From Acinetobacter sp. UBA3106 (lineage in GTDB: Bacteria > Pseudomonadota > Gammaproteobacteria > Pseudomonadales > Moraxellaceae): a stretch of 64,000 bases of DNA. Below the pieces are notes generated by a model. The model was not told the origin of the DNA. It saw nothing but the letters and a program-made list of their open reading frames with translations, and ran no database searches. The stretch lies in NCBI GenBank assembly GCA_002365595.1, contig DFAM01000011.1, forward strand, positions 55,021 through 119,020, written 5' to 3'. Position numbers and translations under genes: made by a program. Of this stretch, positions 44,129 to 51,842 are shown piece after piece (the first letter of the stretch is position 1; every line of letters begins with the position of its first letter).

Positions 44129-45910
44129 ATGCCTATTTATAACGCACCGCTTAAAGACATGGAATTTATTTTAAATGATGTATTTAAGGCAGATGAATTC
44201 TGGCAGGGTAATGAAAACCTTGCTCATTTAGATATGGCAACGGCTAATGCGATTTTAGAGGAAATGGCAAAGTTTTCTAAAAATGTCATTCTGGATTTAA
44301 ACCGCACAAGTGATGAAGAAGGCGGCGCACAGTTCAATAATGGTGTGGTAACTACACCTAAAGGGTTTAAAGAAGCATTTAAACAGTTTGCAGAAGGTGG
44401 CTGGGTTGGCCTGGGTGCACCTGAAGAATGGGGCGGACAGGGCATGCCTAAAATGCTGACGGTACTGGCAGATGAAATGATCTGGAGTACTAACCCGTCA
44501 TTCATGCTGTACCCCTTGCTGACGGTAGGTGCAGGCATGGCCATTAATGATCGTGCTTCTCAGGAACAAAAAGAGACTTATCTGCCAAAATTCTACACCG
44601 GTGAATGGTCAGGGACCATGTGCTTGACGGAGCCACATGCAGGTACCGATTTGGGCATTATCAAAACCAAGGCCGAACCGAATGCAGATGGTTCCTACAA
44701 TATTACCGGGACAAAAATCTTTATTACCAGTGGTGAGCACGACCTGTGTGAAAACATCATTCATCTGGTACTTGCTAAAACACCGAATGCACCTGCCGGT
44801 TCACGCGGGATTTCACTCTTCATTGTGCCAAAATTCCATGTCAATGCAGATGGATCGGTGGGTGAGCGCAATGCAGTTGCTGCGGGTTCTATCGAGCACA
44901 AAATGGGGATCAAAGGATCTGCCACTTGCGTGATGAACTTTGATGGTGCGAAAGGTTATATGGTAGGTAACGAAAACGAAGGGCTGGCCGCCATGTTCGT
45001 GATGATGAACTACGAACGCTTATCGATGGGGATTCAAGGTATTGGCGCGGCTGAATTCGCCTACCAAAATGCTGCACAATATGCGACCGACCGTTTACAG
45101 GGCCGTTCGGCAACTGGTGCAAAAATGCCTGACAAACCGGCGGATTCGATTTTAGTACACGGCGATGTGCGCCGCATGTTGCTAAATGTCCGTGCCAACA
45201 ACGAAGCTTCACGTGCCTTTGCGGTCTATGTCGGTCAGCAGCTCGACATTACTAAATACTCGACCGATGCAGAAGCGGTGCGTAAAGCCAATGACCGTGT
45301 TGCACTGTTAACTCCAATTGCAAAAGCCTATTTAACCGACAAGGCCCTTGATTCAAGCCTTGAAGCACAAATGGTGTTTGGCGGTCATGGTTATATTCGT
45401 GAATGGGGCATGGAACAATGTATTCGTGACTTGCGTATTTCCCAAATTTACGAAGGCACCAATGGTGTACAAGCCATTGACCTGATTGGCCGTAAGACCA
45501 TCAAATGCGGTGGCGCATACATTGCCGAATACATTGCCGAAATTCGTGAATTTGCACAAAGTCTTGATGACACATTGTCAATTAAAGCTGCTGTACAGGA
45601 TGCCTGTACACAGGTTGAACAGATTACAGCTTTCATTGTGAACCAGTCCAAAACCTCTCCGGAACTCTCTAATGCGGTGGCAGTGGATTACCTGCATGTT
45701 GTGGGATTACTCAGCTTTGTTTATATGTATGCGCGGATTAGCCAGGCTGCTCAACCGAAGAAAGAAAGCTTCTTCCAGAACAAACTGGTGTTGGCAGAGT
45801 ACTATGTGGCAAAAGTATTACCAGACCTGGCTGCACGTGTACAACGTATTCAGGCGGGTGCCGATCTGGTGATGCAGTTGCCAGAAGAATATTTTACTGC
45901 GCAATCTTAA
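44129..45910 (+). CDS. Acyl-CoA dehydrogenase with C-terminal extension
   Basis: A 593-residue FAD enzyme of the long acyl-CoA dehydrogenase group (about 200 residues longer than classic ones). Conserved parts include CLTEPHAGTDLG (FAD/substrate site), KIFITSGEHD, GGHGYIREWGMEQ and RISQIYEGTNGVQAIDL with the catalytic Glu. The C-terminal 130 residues match the Acyl-CoA_dh_C/DmdC-type extension. It introduces the trans-2 double bond in beta-oxidation; chain length is not predictable. First gene of a likely operon with a thiolase. GGAAA precedes the ATG. Confidence 0.92.
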   Translation: MPIYNAPLKDMEFILNDVFKADEFWQGNENLAHLDMATANAILEEMAKFSKNVILDLNRTSDEEGGAQFNNGVVTTPKGFKEAFKQFAEGGWVGLGAPEEWGGQGMPKMLTVLADEMIWSTNPSFMLYPLLTVGAGMAINDRASQEQKETYLPKFYTGEWSGTMCLTEPHAGTDLGIIKTKAEPNADGSYNITGTKIFITSGEHDLCENIIHLVLAKTPNAPAGSRGISLFIVPKFHVNADGSVGERNAVAAGSIEHKMGIKGSATCVMNFDGAKGYMVGNENEGLAAMFVMMNYERLSMGIQGIGAAEFAYQNAAQYATDRLQGRSATGAKMPDKPADSILVHGDVRRMLLNVRANNEASRAFAVYVGQQLDITKYSTDAEAVRKANDRVALLTPIAKAYLTDKALDSSLEAQMVFGGHGYIREWGMEQCIRDLRISQIYEGTNGVQAIDLIGRKTIKCGGAYIAEYIAEIREFAQSLDDTLSIKAAVQDACTQVEQITAFIVNQSKTSPELSNAVAVDYLHVVGLLSFVYMYARISQAAQPKKESFFQNKLVLAEYYVAKVLPDLAARVQRIQAGADLVMQLPEEYFTAQS

Positions 45911-46003
45911 GATGAGCGTTTGGCTTTAACATAGATGGAAATGACATGAGTGGTATCTACAACTCATGTCAAACAACAAGATTGATAAACTAGGATGGAC
46001 AAA

Positions 46004-47173
46004 ATGATTGTTATTGTAAATGGTGTGCGTACAGCTATGGGTGGTTTCCAGGGCTCACTTTCTTCATGTACAGCGCCAGAATTAGGCGCGGCGGCGATTA
46101 AAGAAGTCGTTGCGCGTTCAGGTTTACAGCCTACAGATATTGATGAAGTCATTTTTGGCTGTGTTCTTCCAGCCGGTTTAAAACAGGGTCCGGCGCGCCA
46201 GGCTATGCGTCAGGCAGGTTTGCCCGATACGACGGGCGCAACCACAGTAAATAAAATCTGTGGTTCAGGCATGAAAGCGGTGATGCAGGCTGCAGATGCC
46301 ATTAAAGCCGGTTCCTCAGAGATTGTTGTGGCAGGCGGCATGGAATCGATGAGTAATGCGCCTTATTTGCTCGACAAGGCGCGTGCCGGCCATCGCATGG
46401 GACATGGCAAAATTACCGACCACATGTTTCAGGAAGGTCTGGAAGATGCTGAAACTGGTCTTTCTATGGGTATTCTTGCGCAAGATATGGCGGATAAAAA
46501 AGGCTATACCCGTGAACAGCAAGATAATTTTGCGATCAGTTCACTGAATAAAGCGGTCACTGCCATCAACAATGGTTATTTTAAAGAAGAAATCGTGCCT
46601 GTAACGGTGTCTTCACGTAAAGGCGATGTGGTGGTGGAGCAAGATGAACAACCGCTGAATGCCAAGGCTGATAAAATTCCGACATTGCGTCCTGCATTCA
46701 AAAAGGATGGCACCATTACCGCTGCCAATTCCAGCTCGATTTCAGATGGGGCATCGGCATTAGTGCTGACTTCAGAAGAAACGGCGGCAGAACGTGGCTT
46801 AAAGCCTCTAGCGAAAATTGTCGCCTATGCCTCTAATTCTCAGCATCCTACAGAATTCAGTATTGCACCGGTAGGCGCAATTGAAAAAGTGTTGAAAAAA
46901 GCCGGCTGGGATGCTCAAGAGGTTGATCTTTGGGAAATCAATGAAGCGTTTGCCATGGTCACTATGGCGGCTATGGATGCTTTCAATCTGGATGAAGCAA
47001 AAGTGAACATCAATGGCGGCGCTTGCGCATTGGGTCACCCACTCGGTTCATCAGGTTCACGTATTATCGTGACTTTATTGCATGCCTTAAAACGTACTGG
47101 TGGTAAAAAAGGCATTGCTGCTTTATGTATCGGCGGTGGTGAGGCAACCGCTGTTGCAGTTGAACTCATTTAA
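46004..47173 (+). CDS. Acetyl-CoA C-acyltransferase (thiolase II type)
   Basis: About 389 residues. The catalytic cysteine lies in NKICGSGMKA, with the second Cys and His in NEAFA, GGACALGHPLGSSG and CIGGGEATA. It cleaves 3-oxoacyl-CoA, or condenses two acetyl-CoA, reversibly. I prefer the ATG at 46004 because AGGA has the right spacing to it; an ATG at 45995 adds three residues. Follows the dehydrogenase by about 93 bases, same strand. Confidence 0.9.
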   Translation: MIVIVNGVRTAMGGFQGSLSSCTAPELGAAAIKEVVARSGLQPTDIDEVIFGCVLPAGLKQGPARQAMRQAGLPDTTGATTVNKICGSGMKAVMQAADAIKAGSSEIVVAGGMESMSNAPYLLDKARAGHRMGHGKITDHMFQEGLEDAETGLSMGILAQDMADKKGYTREQQDNFAISSLNKAVTAINNGYFKEEIVPVTVSSRKGDVVVEQDEQPLNAKADKIPTLRPAFKKDGTITAANSSSISDGASALVLTSEETAAERGLKPLAKIVAYASNSQHPTEFSIAPVGAIEKVLKKAGWDAQEVDLWEINEAFAMVTMAAMDAFNLDEAKVNINGGACALGHPLGSSGSRIIVTLLHALKRTGGKKGIAALCIGGGEATAVAVELI

Positions 47174-47231
47174 AAAGTCTGCATACAGTCGAGCTTATAA
47201 GTAACGAATTGGAATTCGATCAGTAATAACA

Positions 47232-47261
47232 GCCCCCATTTCAGCACGCCGGGATGGGGGC
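47232..47261 (+). other. Intercistronic GC-rich hairpin
   Basis: GCCCCCAT (47232-47239) pairs with ATGGGGGC (47254-47261) around a 14-base loop, 30 bases before the CoA-transferase start. No U-tract follows, so it is not a terminator. It may stabilise the mRNA or tune translation, since its right arm contains a G-run that could act as a ribosome site for an ATG at 47269. Confidence 0.5.
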
Positions 47262-47292
47262 AAAAATTATGTTTATTTTTGAGATTTTTATT

Positions 47293-48792
47293 ATGAATGG
47301 TTTAGATCGCATTCGCTTAGTCTCCCTTCGCGACAAAGTTATGTCTGCTGAACAAGCGATTAAATTGATTCAAGACGGTGCTGTAGTTGGTTTAAGTGGT
47401 TTTGGTGGTGCAGGTGAGGCAAAAACGGTACCGTTGGCTCTAGCCGAACATGCCAAAGAACATCCATTAAAAATAACGCTGGCGACAGGTGCAAGCCTGG
47501 GCAATAAAATTGATGGCCGTTTAAATGAAGCCCATGCGATTGAGCGCCGTTATCCTTATCAGGCTGATCCTGGCTTGCGTAAAGCAATCAATGCTGGCGA
47601 AGTCATGTATATCGACCAGCATTTATCTGAAATGGCCGATAATATCCGACATCACAACTTGCCGCGGATTAATGTTGCGGTGATTGCGGCAACGGCAATT
47701 ACTGAAGATGGTCAGATTATTCCCACCGGATCATGTGGAAACTCGGCAAACTTTGTGGAAATGGCGGATCATGTGATTGTCGAAATTGACAATACCATTA
47801 ATCCGGTGCTGGAAGGCGTGCATGATATTTATGTACCGAAAGCCCGCCCGAACCGCGCGCCGATTCCTTTGATTCATGCCGGAGATCGGATTGGCACGGT
47901 AGGCATTCAGGTCAGTCCAGAAAAGATTTCTGCCATTGTACTGAATGACATTCCAGATACCTCTTTTAATATGGATGAACCGGATCAGGATACTTTAGCC
48001 ATTGCCAAACATCTGATTCAATTCTTTGAAGGCGAAGTGGCAGCAGGGCGTTTGCCGCAAAACCTGGGTCCATTACAGTCAGGTGTAGGTTCAATTGCCA
48101 ATGCGGTTTTTTCAGGTTTCGAGCATTCCAATTTCCATCATCTTGAAATGTATTCGGAAGTATTACAAGACTGTACTTTTCAGTTGATTGATTCAGGCAA
48201 AATGACCTTTGCTTCAGGCTGTTCAATGACGCTGTCTGACTCATGTGCCAAGCATGTGATGCAGAATTTTGAACAATACAAAGACAAGATTGTGCTGCGC
48301 CCACAGGAAATTTCCAATAATCCGGAAGTGATTCGTCGTTTAGGCATCATCGCCATTAACACCGCACTTGAGTTTGATATTTACGGTAACGTCAATTCGA
48401 CCCATGTCACCGGTACCAAAATGATGAATGGGATTGGCGGCTCGGGCGATTTTACCCGTCACGCGCATCTGGCCATTTTTGTGACTAAGTCTGTAGCTAA
48501 GGGTGGCGCAATTTCTTCCGTCGTGCCAATGGTGAGTCATACCGACCATACCGAACACGACATTGATGTGCTGGTGACAGAAAATGGTCTGGCAGATTTG
48601 CGTGGTCTGGCACCGCGTGAACGTGCCCGCAAGATTATTGATATCTGTGCGCATCCGGATTATCGGGCTGCCTTAAATGATTACTTTGATCGTGCTTGCC
48701 AGCGTGGTGGACAAACTCCGCATCTTCTTGAAGAAGCCTTGTCCTGGCATGCAAAATTTGAAGAAACCGGAAATATGCATAAAACCGCATAA
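47293..48792 (+). CDS. Acetyl-CoA hydrolase / succinate:CoA transferase family
   Basis: About 499 residues of the Cat1/ScpC/acetyl-CoA hydrolase family (class I CoA transferases). GLSGFGGAGEAKTVPLAL and HVTGTKMMNGIGGSGDFTRHA are conserved sites, the latter with the GIGGSGDF oxyanion loop. It moves CoA between acyl-CoA and an organic acid such as succinate or acetate. I take MNGLDRIRL (47293) as the start, though ATGs at 47254 and 47269 are in frame. It probably disposes of or activates acyl-CoA formed by the two preceding genes. Confidence 0.88.
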   Translation: MNGLDRIRLVSLRDKVMSAEQAIKLIQDGAVVGLSGFGGAGEAKTVPLALAEHAKEHPLKITLATGASLGNKIDGRLNEAHAIERRYPYQADPGLRKAINAGEVMYIDQHLSEMADNIRHHNLPRINVAVIAATAITEDGQIIPTGSCGNSANFVEMADHVIVEIDNTINPVLEGVHDIYVPKARPNRAPIPLIHAGDRIGTVGIQVSPEKISAIVLNDIPDTSFNMDEPDQDTLAIAKHLIQFFEGEVAAGRLPQNLGPLQSGVGSIANAVFSGFEHSNFHHLEMYSEVLQDCTFQLIDSGKMTFASGCSMTLSDSCAKHVMQNFEQYKDKIVLRPQEISNNPEVIRRLGIIAINTALEFDIYGNVNSTHVTGTKMMNGIGGSGDFTRHAHLAIFVTKSVAKGGAISSVVPMVSHTDHTEHDIDVLVTENGLADLRGLAPRERARKIIDICAHPDYRAALNDYFDRACQRGGQTPHLLEEALSWHAKFEETGNMHKTA

Positions 48793-48812
48793 CTGAAATT
48801 AAAGGATGAGAG

Positions 48813-48835
48813 AACCCATCATCAGATGGGTTTTT
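48813..48835 (+). terminator. Terminator of the acyl-CoA cluster
   Basis: AACCCATC / GATGGGTT with an ATCA loop, then TTT. Confidence 0.88.
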
Positions 48836-48987
48836 GCTTTTATGGATAAAATGTGGAGAGAATTTTCAAGAAATGACCAAGGCTAGACAGTTTCAATACT
48901 GCTGAAACGCATGCACTACAAGATCTGGCTTAACCTCAATAGCGTTCTTTCTATAATGAGCGCGTCGAAATATTCAGGGTCAAAATT

Positions 48988-49329
48988 TTGAAATATCTTC
49001 AATATGTTTCAGGAATCTCATTATTATTGCTGTTAACTGCTTGCACCACCGAAGCACCGGATTATCAGGGGACATGGAAGAATACGCTGGAAAACCCGAA
49101 ACTTGAAAATGCACTGGTGATTGCCAAAAACGGTGATCATTATTTTCTGACCAATACTTTAAAAGATAAAGAGACCGGCAAAACTGAAAAGAAAAATCCA
49201 ATGCCTGCTTCGGTTGGCAAAAATGGTTTCCTTGAGGTGAATGCAGGTGCTGGCGTCGTGGATTTTGCAATTGACGAAAAAACTGGCAATCTGGTCGGTT
49301 CAGGCTCAGTTTATAAAAAAGTCAAATAA
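48988..49329 (+). CDS. Small lipoprotein, unknown
   Basis: A 113-residue protein with a lipoprotein signal and lipobox LTAC (Cys19), so it is probably lipid-anchored. The mature part is soluble and beta-rich (YQGTWKNTLE…GDHYFLTNTLKD), like small lipocalin-type outer-membrane proteins, but no family is recognised. The start is TTG with AGGG 9 bases upstream. A terminator follows. Confidence 0.7.
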   Translation: MKYLQYVSGISLLLLLTACTTEAPDYQGTWKNTLENPKLENALVIAKNGDHYFLTNTLKDKETGKTEKKNPMPASVGKNGFLEVNAGAGVVDFAIDEKTGNLVGSGSVYKKVK

Positions 49330-49350
49330 GGATTACAGTCTCATTTACCT

Positions 49351-49392
49351 AAAAAGATGTCATGAAAATCTATTCGTCATGGCATCTTTTTT
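49351..49392. terminator. Bidirectional terminator
   Basis: A ~15-bp stem (AAAAAGATG-T-CATGA / TCATG-G-CATCTTTTT) with an 11-base loop. It overlaps the stop codon of the convergent HAD gene by two bases. Confidence 0.82.
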
Positions 49393-50101
49393 AATTGATA
49401 TAATTTAATAACGCTGCAAAATCTTCTACATAATAATTTGCTTTGGTCTTGATCAGGTCGCTTTCATGCGCGGAATACTGATCATAAATTGCTACGACTT
49501 CTATATTGGCCATTTTTGCTGCTTCCACACCTATCAGGGAATCTTCAATAATCAAACATTGTTCAGGCTGTACATTAAAGTGTTGCAGTGCTTTTAAATA
49601 CACTTCCGGATGCGGCTTGATGTTATCGACATGTTCCCGGGTTAACAATAATGAAAAATCGTTTGTGAAATCGATTTTGCTATTGATGAGTTTGTTATTC
49701 TCTTGATAACGCTGAATATTATATAAACTGGTCGTGGTGGTCAGCGCCAGTTGAATACCACGTTGTTTCAACGCCTGAATCAAAATTTCGGCTTGCGGTT
49801 TAAGCTCAACCACATGATCCAGAAAATGCCGTGAAATGGCATAACGACGTGACTTCACTTGTTCCTTTGTTAAATTAAAAGCATATATTTCATTCAAATA
49901 CGCACAATATTCCAGATAGGGATCAGCAGACTGTCGAAAATTATTCAGCTGCGTATCGCGCTGCTGCTGAATACTATGATGATCAACGTCTATCTTTGCT
50001 AACTGTTGAATCAGGGCTGCGTCGACCTGATTCCAGATGCCTACAGAATCAATCAAGGTTCCATCCAGATCGAAACATACCAGTTTTTTATCTTTAAACA
50101 T
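49391..50101 (-). CDS. HAD-family phosphatase (phosphoglycolate/sugar phosphatase-like)
   Basis: A 236-residue HAD hydrolase of subfamily IA. Motif I FDLDGTLIDS holds Asp11 and Asp13, motif II is TTTT near residue 120 and motif IV is IIEDSLIGVEAAK. The substrate may be phosphoglycolate or a sugar phosphate. It is divergent from the guanidine locus and shares its 338-base control region, but a functional link is not shown. Confidence 0.85.
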   Translation of the reverse strand: MFKDKKLVCFDLDGTLIDSVGIWNQVDAALIQQLAKIDVDHHSIQQQRDTQLNNFRQSADPYLEYCAYLNEIYAFNLTKEQVKSRRYAISRHFLDHVVELKPQAEILIQALKQRGIQLALTTTTSLYNIQRYQENNKLINSKIDFTNDFSLLLTREHVDNIKPHPEVYLKALQHFNVQPEQCLIIEDSLIGVEAAKMANIEVVAIYDQYSAHESDLIKTKANYYVEDFAALLNYIN

Positions 50102-50226
50102 GCCGAATCCATTTTATTGCTGACCGTATTATCAGGCTTTATCTGGCAGATAAAAAGTCCAGTTTAGGTGCAAATACAGCGTCGGATTTAAATTTCACAA
50201 CCAGGATGACCTCTTTTTGCTCATTA

Positions 50227-50258
50227 TTAGTATTACAAGTATTGAAAATCGTAATACT
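50227..50258. promoter_or_regulatory. Composite operator, copy 1 (upstream of carboxylase operon)
   Basis: TTAGTATTACAA-N10-TCGTAATACT. The core GTATTA-N16-TAATAC (50230-50257) is a perfect 28-bp inverted repeat of the same size as the E. coli NikR operator GTATGA-N16-TCATAC. It ends 5 bases before the -24 element of the sigma-54 promoter, so a bound protein would crowd the polymerase or activator. The same 32-bp unit recurs, inverted, at 58349-58380. Confidence 0.8.
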
Positions 50259-50261
50259 GTT

Positions 50262-50278
50262 TTGGCACGCCCTTTGCA
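50262..50278 (+). promoter_or_regulatory. Sigma-54 promoter of the guanidine carboxylase operon
   Basis: TTGGCACG-CCCT-TTGCA matches the RpoN consensus exactly, with -24 GG at 50264-50265 and -12 GC at 50276-50277. Transcription should begin near 50289, just before the riboswitch. It implies nitrogen-limitation control by NtrC or another enhancer-binding protein, not encoded here. Confidence 0.85.
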
Positions 50279-50298
50279 TTAACCCTGTTAGAGAAAAA

Positions 50299-50412
50299 GT
50301 GATCTAGGGTTCCGGCAGTTATTTTTTTAAAAGACTGCGTCTGAGACCGAGAGTTCACGGCTAGGTTTCTAAAACCCAAGCTACACGGAGGGATAAAAGC
50401 CCGGGAGGTAAA
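50299..50412 (+). promoter_or_regulatory. Guanidine-I (ykkC) riboswitch
   Basis: The conserved ykkC elements occur in order: CTAGGGTTCCG (50304-50314), GACCGAGAG (50345-50353), ACACGG (50383-50388) and GGGATAAAAGCCCGGGAGG (50390-50408). This RNA binds guanidinium and turns on expression. It ends about 30 bases before the first gene; no U-rich terminator is obvious, so control may be translational or the terminator lies in the alternative fold. Confidence 0.93.
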
Positions 50413-50439
50413 CCGTACAAGTTAGATGCAGAGGCTGTT

Positions 50440-51177
50440 ATGAGCACAACTACTTATCACGAAGATTCCGCACTGTGGACTGAACTTTTACCGGGTGGCC
50501 ATCACTGGTCTGCGCGCATTCAACGTGGCGCAGTTTTACAACTCAAATCCTTGGGCGCAAATGCCAATGTTTCACTGTTCTGTGTGAATAATGAAGACAA
50601 GCTTGAAGCCTATAACATGCCAGACAGCCTGAAAGGTCAACACACGGCTTTCTTAAGCACAGGGCATATTTTAGCGTCTGATTTAGGACGTGCGATGGTA
50701 TCCATTGTCAAAGATGATCACGGTTGGAATGATGCTTTTTGTGCACCAAGTACAGCTCAGCAAATTGAACAACAGTTTGGAGCTAAGACTTTCCAAGATG
50801 CGCGTAACGACATGTACCGCAATGGCAAAGACAGTTTGCTTTTAGAGATGACCAAATTTGGATTATCTGCGACCGATCTTAGCAATACTTTAAATCTATT
50901 CTCTAAAGTGCAACCAGATGACAACGGCAACTTGTCTTATGTCGCAACTGACAATACAGATCAGGTGATTGAACTTCGATTTGAAATGGATTGTTTGGTG
51001 TTTTTATCTAGTGCGCCACATGCCTTAGACAATTCGACTGAATATGCACCTGCTGATATTCAACTGTCACTGTTTAAAGCATTACCTTTAGGCGAGACCG
51101 ATGTCTGCCGTGATTCATGCCCGCAAAATCAGCGTGCATTCCAAAATAATAACCGCTACTTCGCTTTAACTGCTTAA
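50440..51177 (+). CDS. DUF1989 protein, carboxyguanidine deiminase subunit (larger)
   Basis: A 245-residue DUF1989 family protein, formerly named urea carboxylase-associated protein. Family members form heteromeric carboxyguanidine deiminase, which converts carboxyguanidine to allophanate and ammonia. Here the cue is the guanidine riboswitch in front, a DUF1989 partner 5 bases after it and the carboxylase next. Conserved segments include LLPGGHHWSARIQRGAVLQL and the C-terminal DVCRDSCPQNQRAFQNNNRY. Start ATG at 50440 with GAGG upstream. Subunit assignment (CgdA or CgdB) is left open. Confidence 0.9.
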   Translation: MSTTTYHEDSALWTELLPGGHHWSARIQRGAVLQLKSLGANANVSLFCVNNEDKLEAYNMPDSLKGQHTAFLSTGHILASDLGRAMVSIVKDDHGWNDAFCAPSTAQQIEQQFGAKTFQDARNDMYRNGKDSLLLEMTKFGLSATDLSNTLNLFSKVQPDDNGNLSYVATDNTDQVIELRFEMDCLVFLSSAPHALDNSTEYAPADIQLSLFKALPLGETDVCRDSCPQNQRAFQNNNRYFALTA

Positions 51178-51182
51178 GGGGA

Positions 51183-51839
51183 ATGATCATGACTGCACTC
51201 GTAAATCTAGAAAAATCTGTGTTAAGTGAAGTATGTCCTGCCGGGGAAGCGTGGATGTGCGAAGTCAAAAAAGGCCAGTATTTCCGTATCGTTGATCTCG
51301 AAGGCAACCAGGCGGTGGATACTTTATTCATCTCCGCACATAACCCTGAAGAGCGTTATAGTGCAACCGATACTTTGGCGATGAACCGTCAAATTTATCT
51401 CGAAAAAGGCACAACGTTATATACCAACTTTGGCAATAAAATTGCCACCATCAACGATGATAACTGCGGTCGCCATGACACTTTAGGCGGTGCCTGTTCA
51501 TGTGAAAGTAACACGGTGCGTTATGCCCACGACAAATACCCAATGCACAGTTGCCGTAACAATTTCATGATCGCATTGTCGCAACATCCGATTGCGAAAA
51601 AGCATGGTCTGAATGTGCGCCATATCGGTCCAAATATTAATTTCTTTATGAATGTACCGGTGACTTCAGACGGTCACTTAAAGTTTGATGATGGTATTTC
51701 TGCACCAGGGAAATATGTGGAAATTAAAGCCGAGATGGATTTGATTGTGCTGATCTCGAACTGCCCGCAACTGAATAACCCATGTAATGCCTATAACCCA
51801 ACCAAAATTCAACTGATTGTGCGTGAAGGCGAGGTATAA
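51183..51839 (+). CDS. DUF1989 protein, carboxyguanidine deiminase subunit (smaller)
   Basis: A 218-residue partner of the previous protein. It has the DUF1989 core ACSCESNTVRYAHDKYPMHSC, a Cys/His-rich stretch expected to bind zinc, plus VCPAGEAWMCEVKKGQYFRI. It works with the larger subunit on carboxyguanidine. The gene begins 5 bases after the previous stop and ends 3 bases before the carboxylase, so the three are one transcript. Confidence 0.9.
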   Translation: MIMTALVNLEKSVLSEVCPAGEAWMCEVKKGQYFRIVDLEGNQAVDTLFISAHNPEERYSATDTLAMNRQIYLEKGTTLYTNFGNKIATINDDNCGRHDTLGGACSCESNTVRYAHDKYPMHSCRNNFMIALSQHPIAKKHGLNVRHIGPNINFFMNVPVTSDGHLKFDDGISAPGKYVEIKAEMDLIVLISNCPQLNNPCNAYNPTKIQLIVREGEV

Positions 51840-51842
51840 AAA

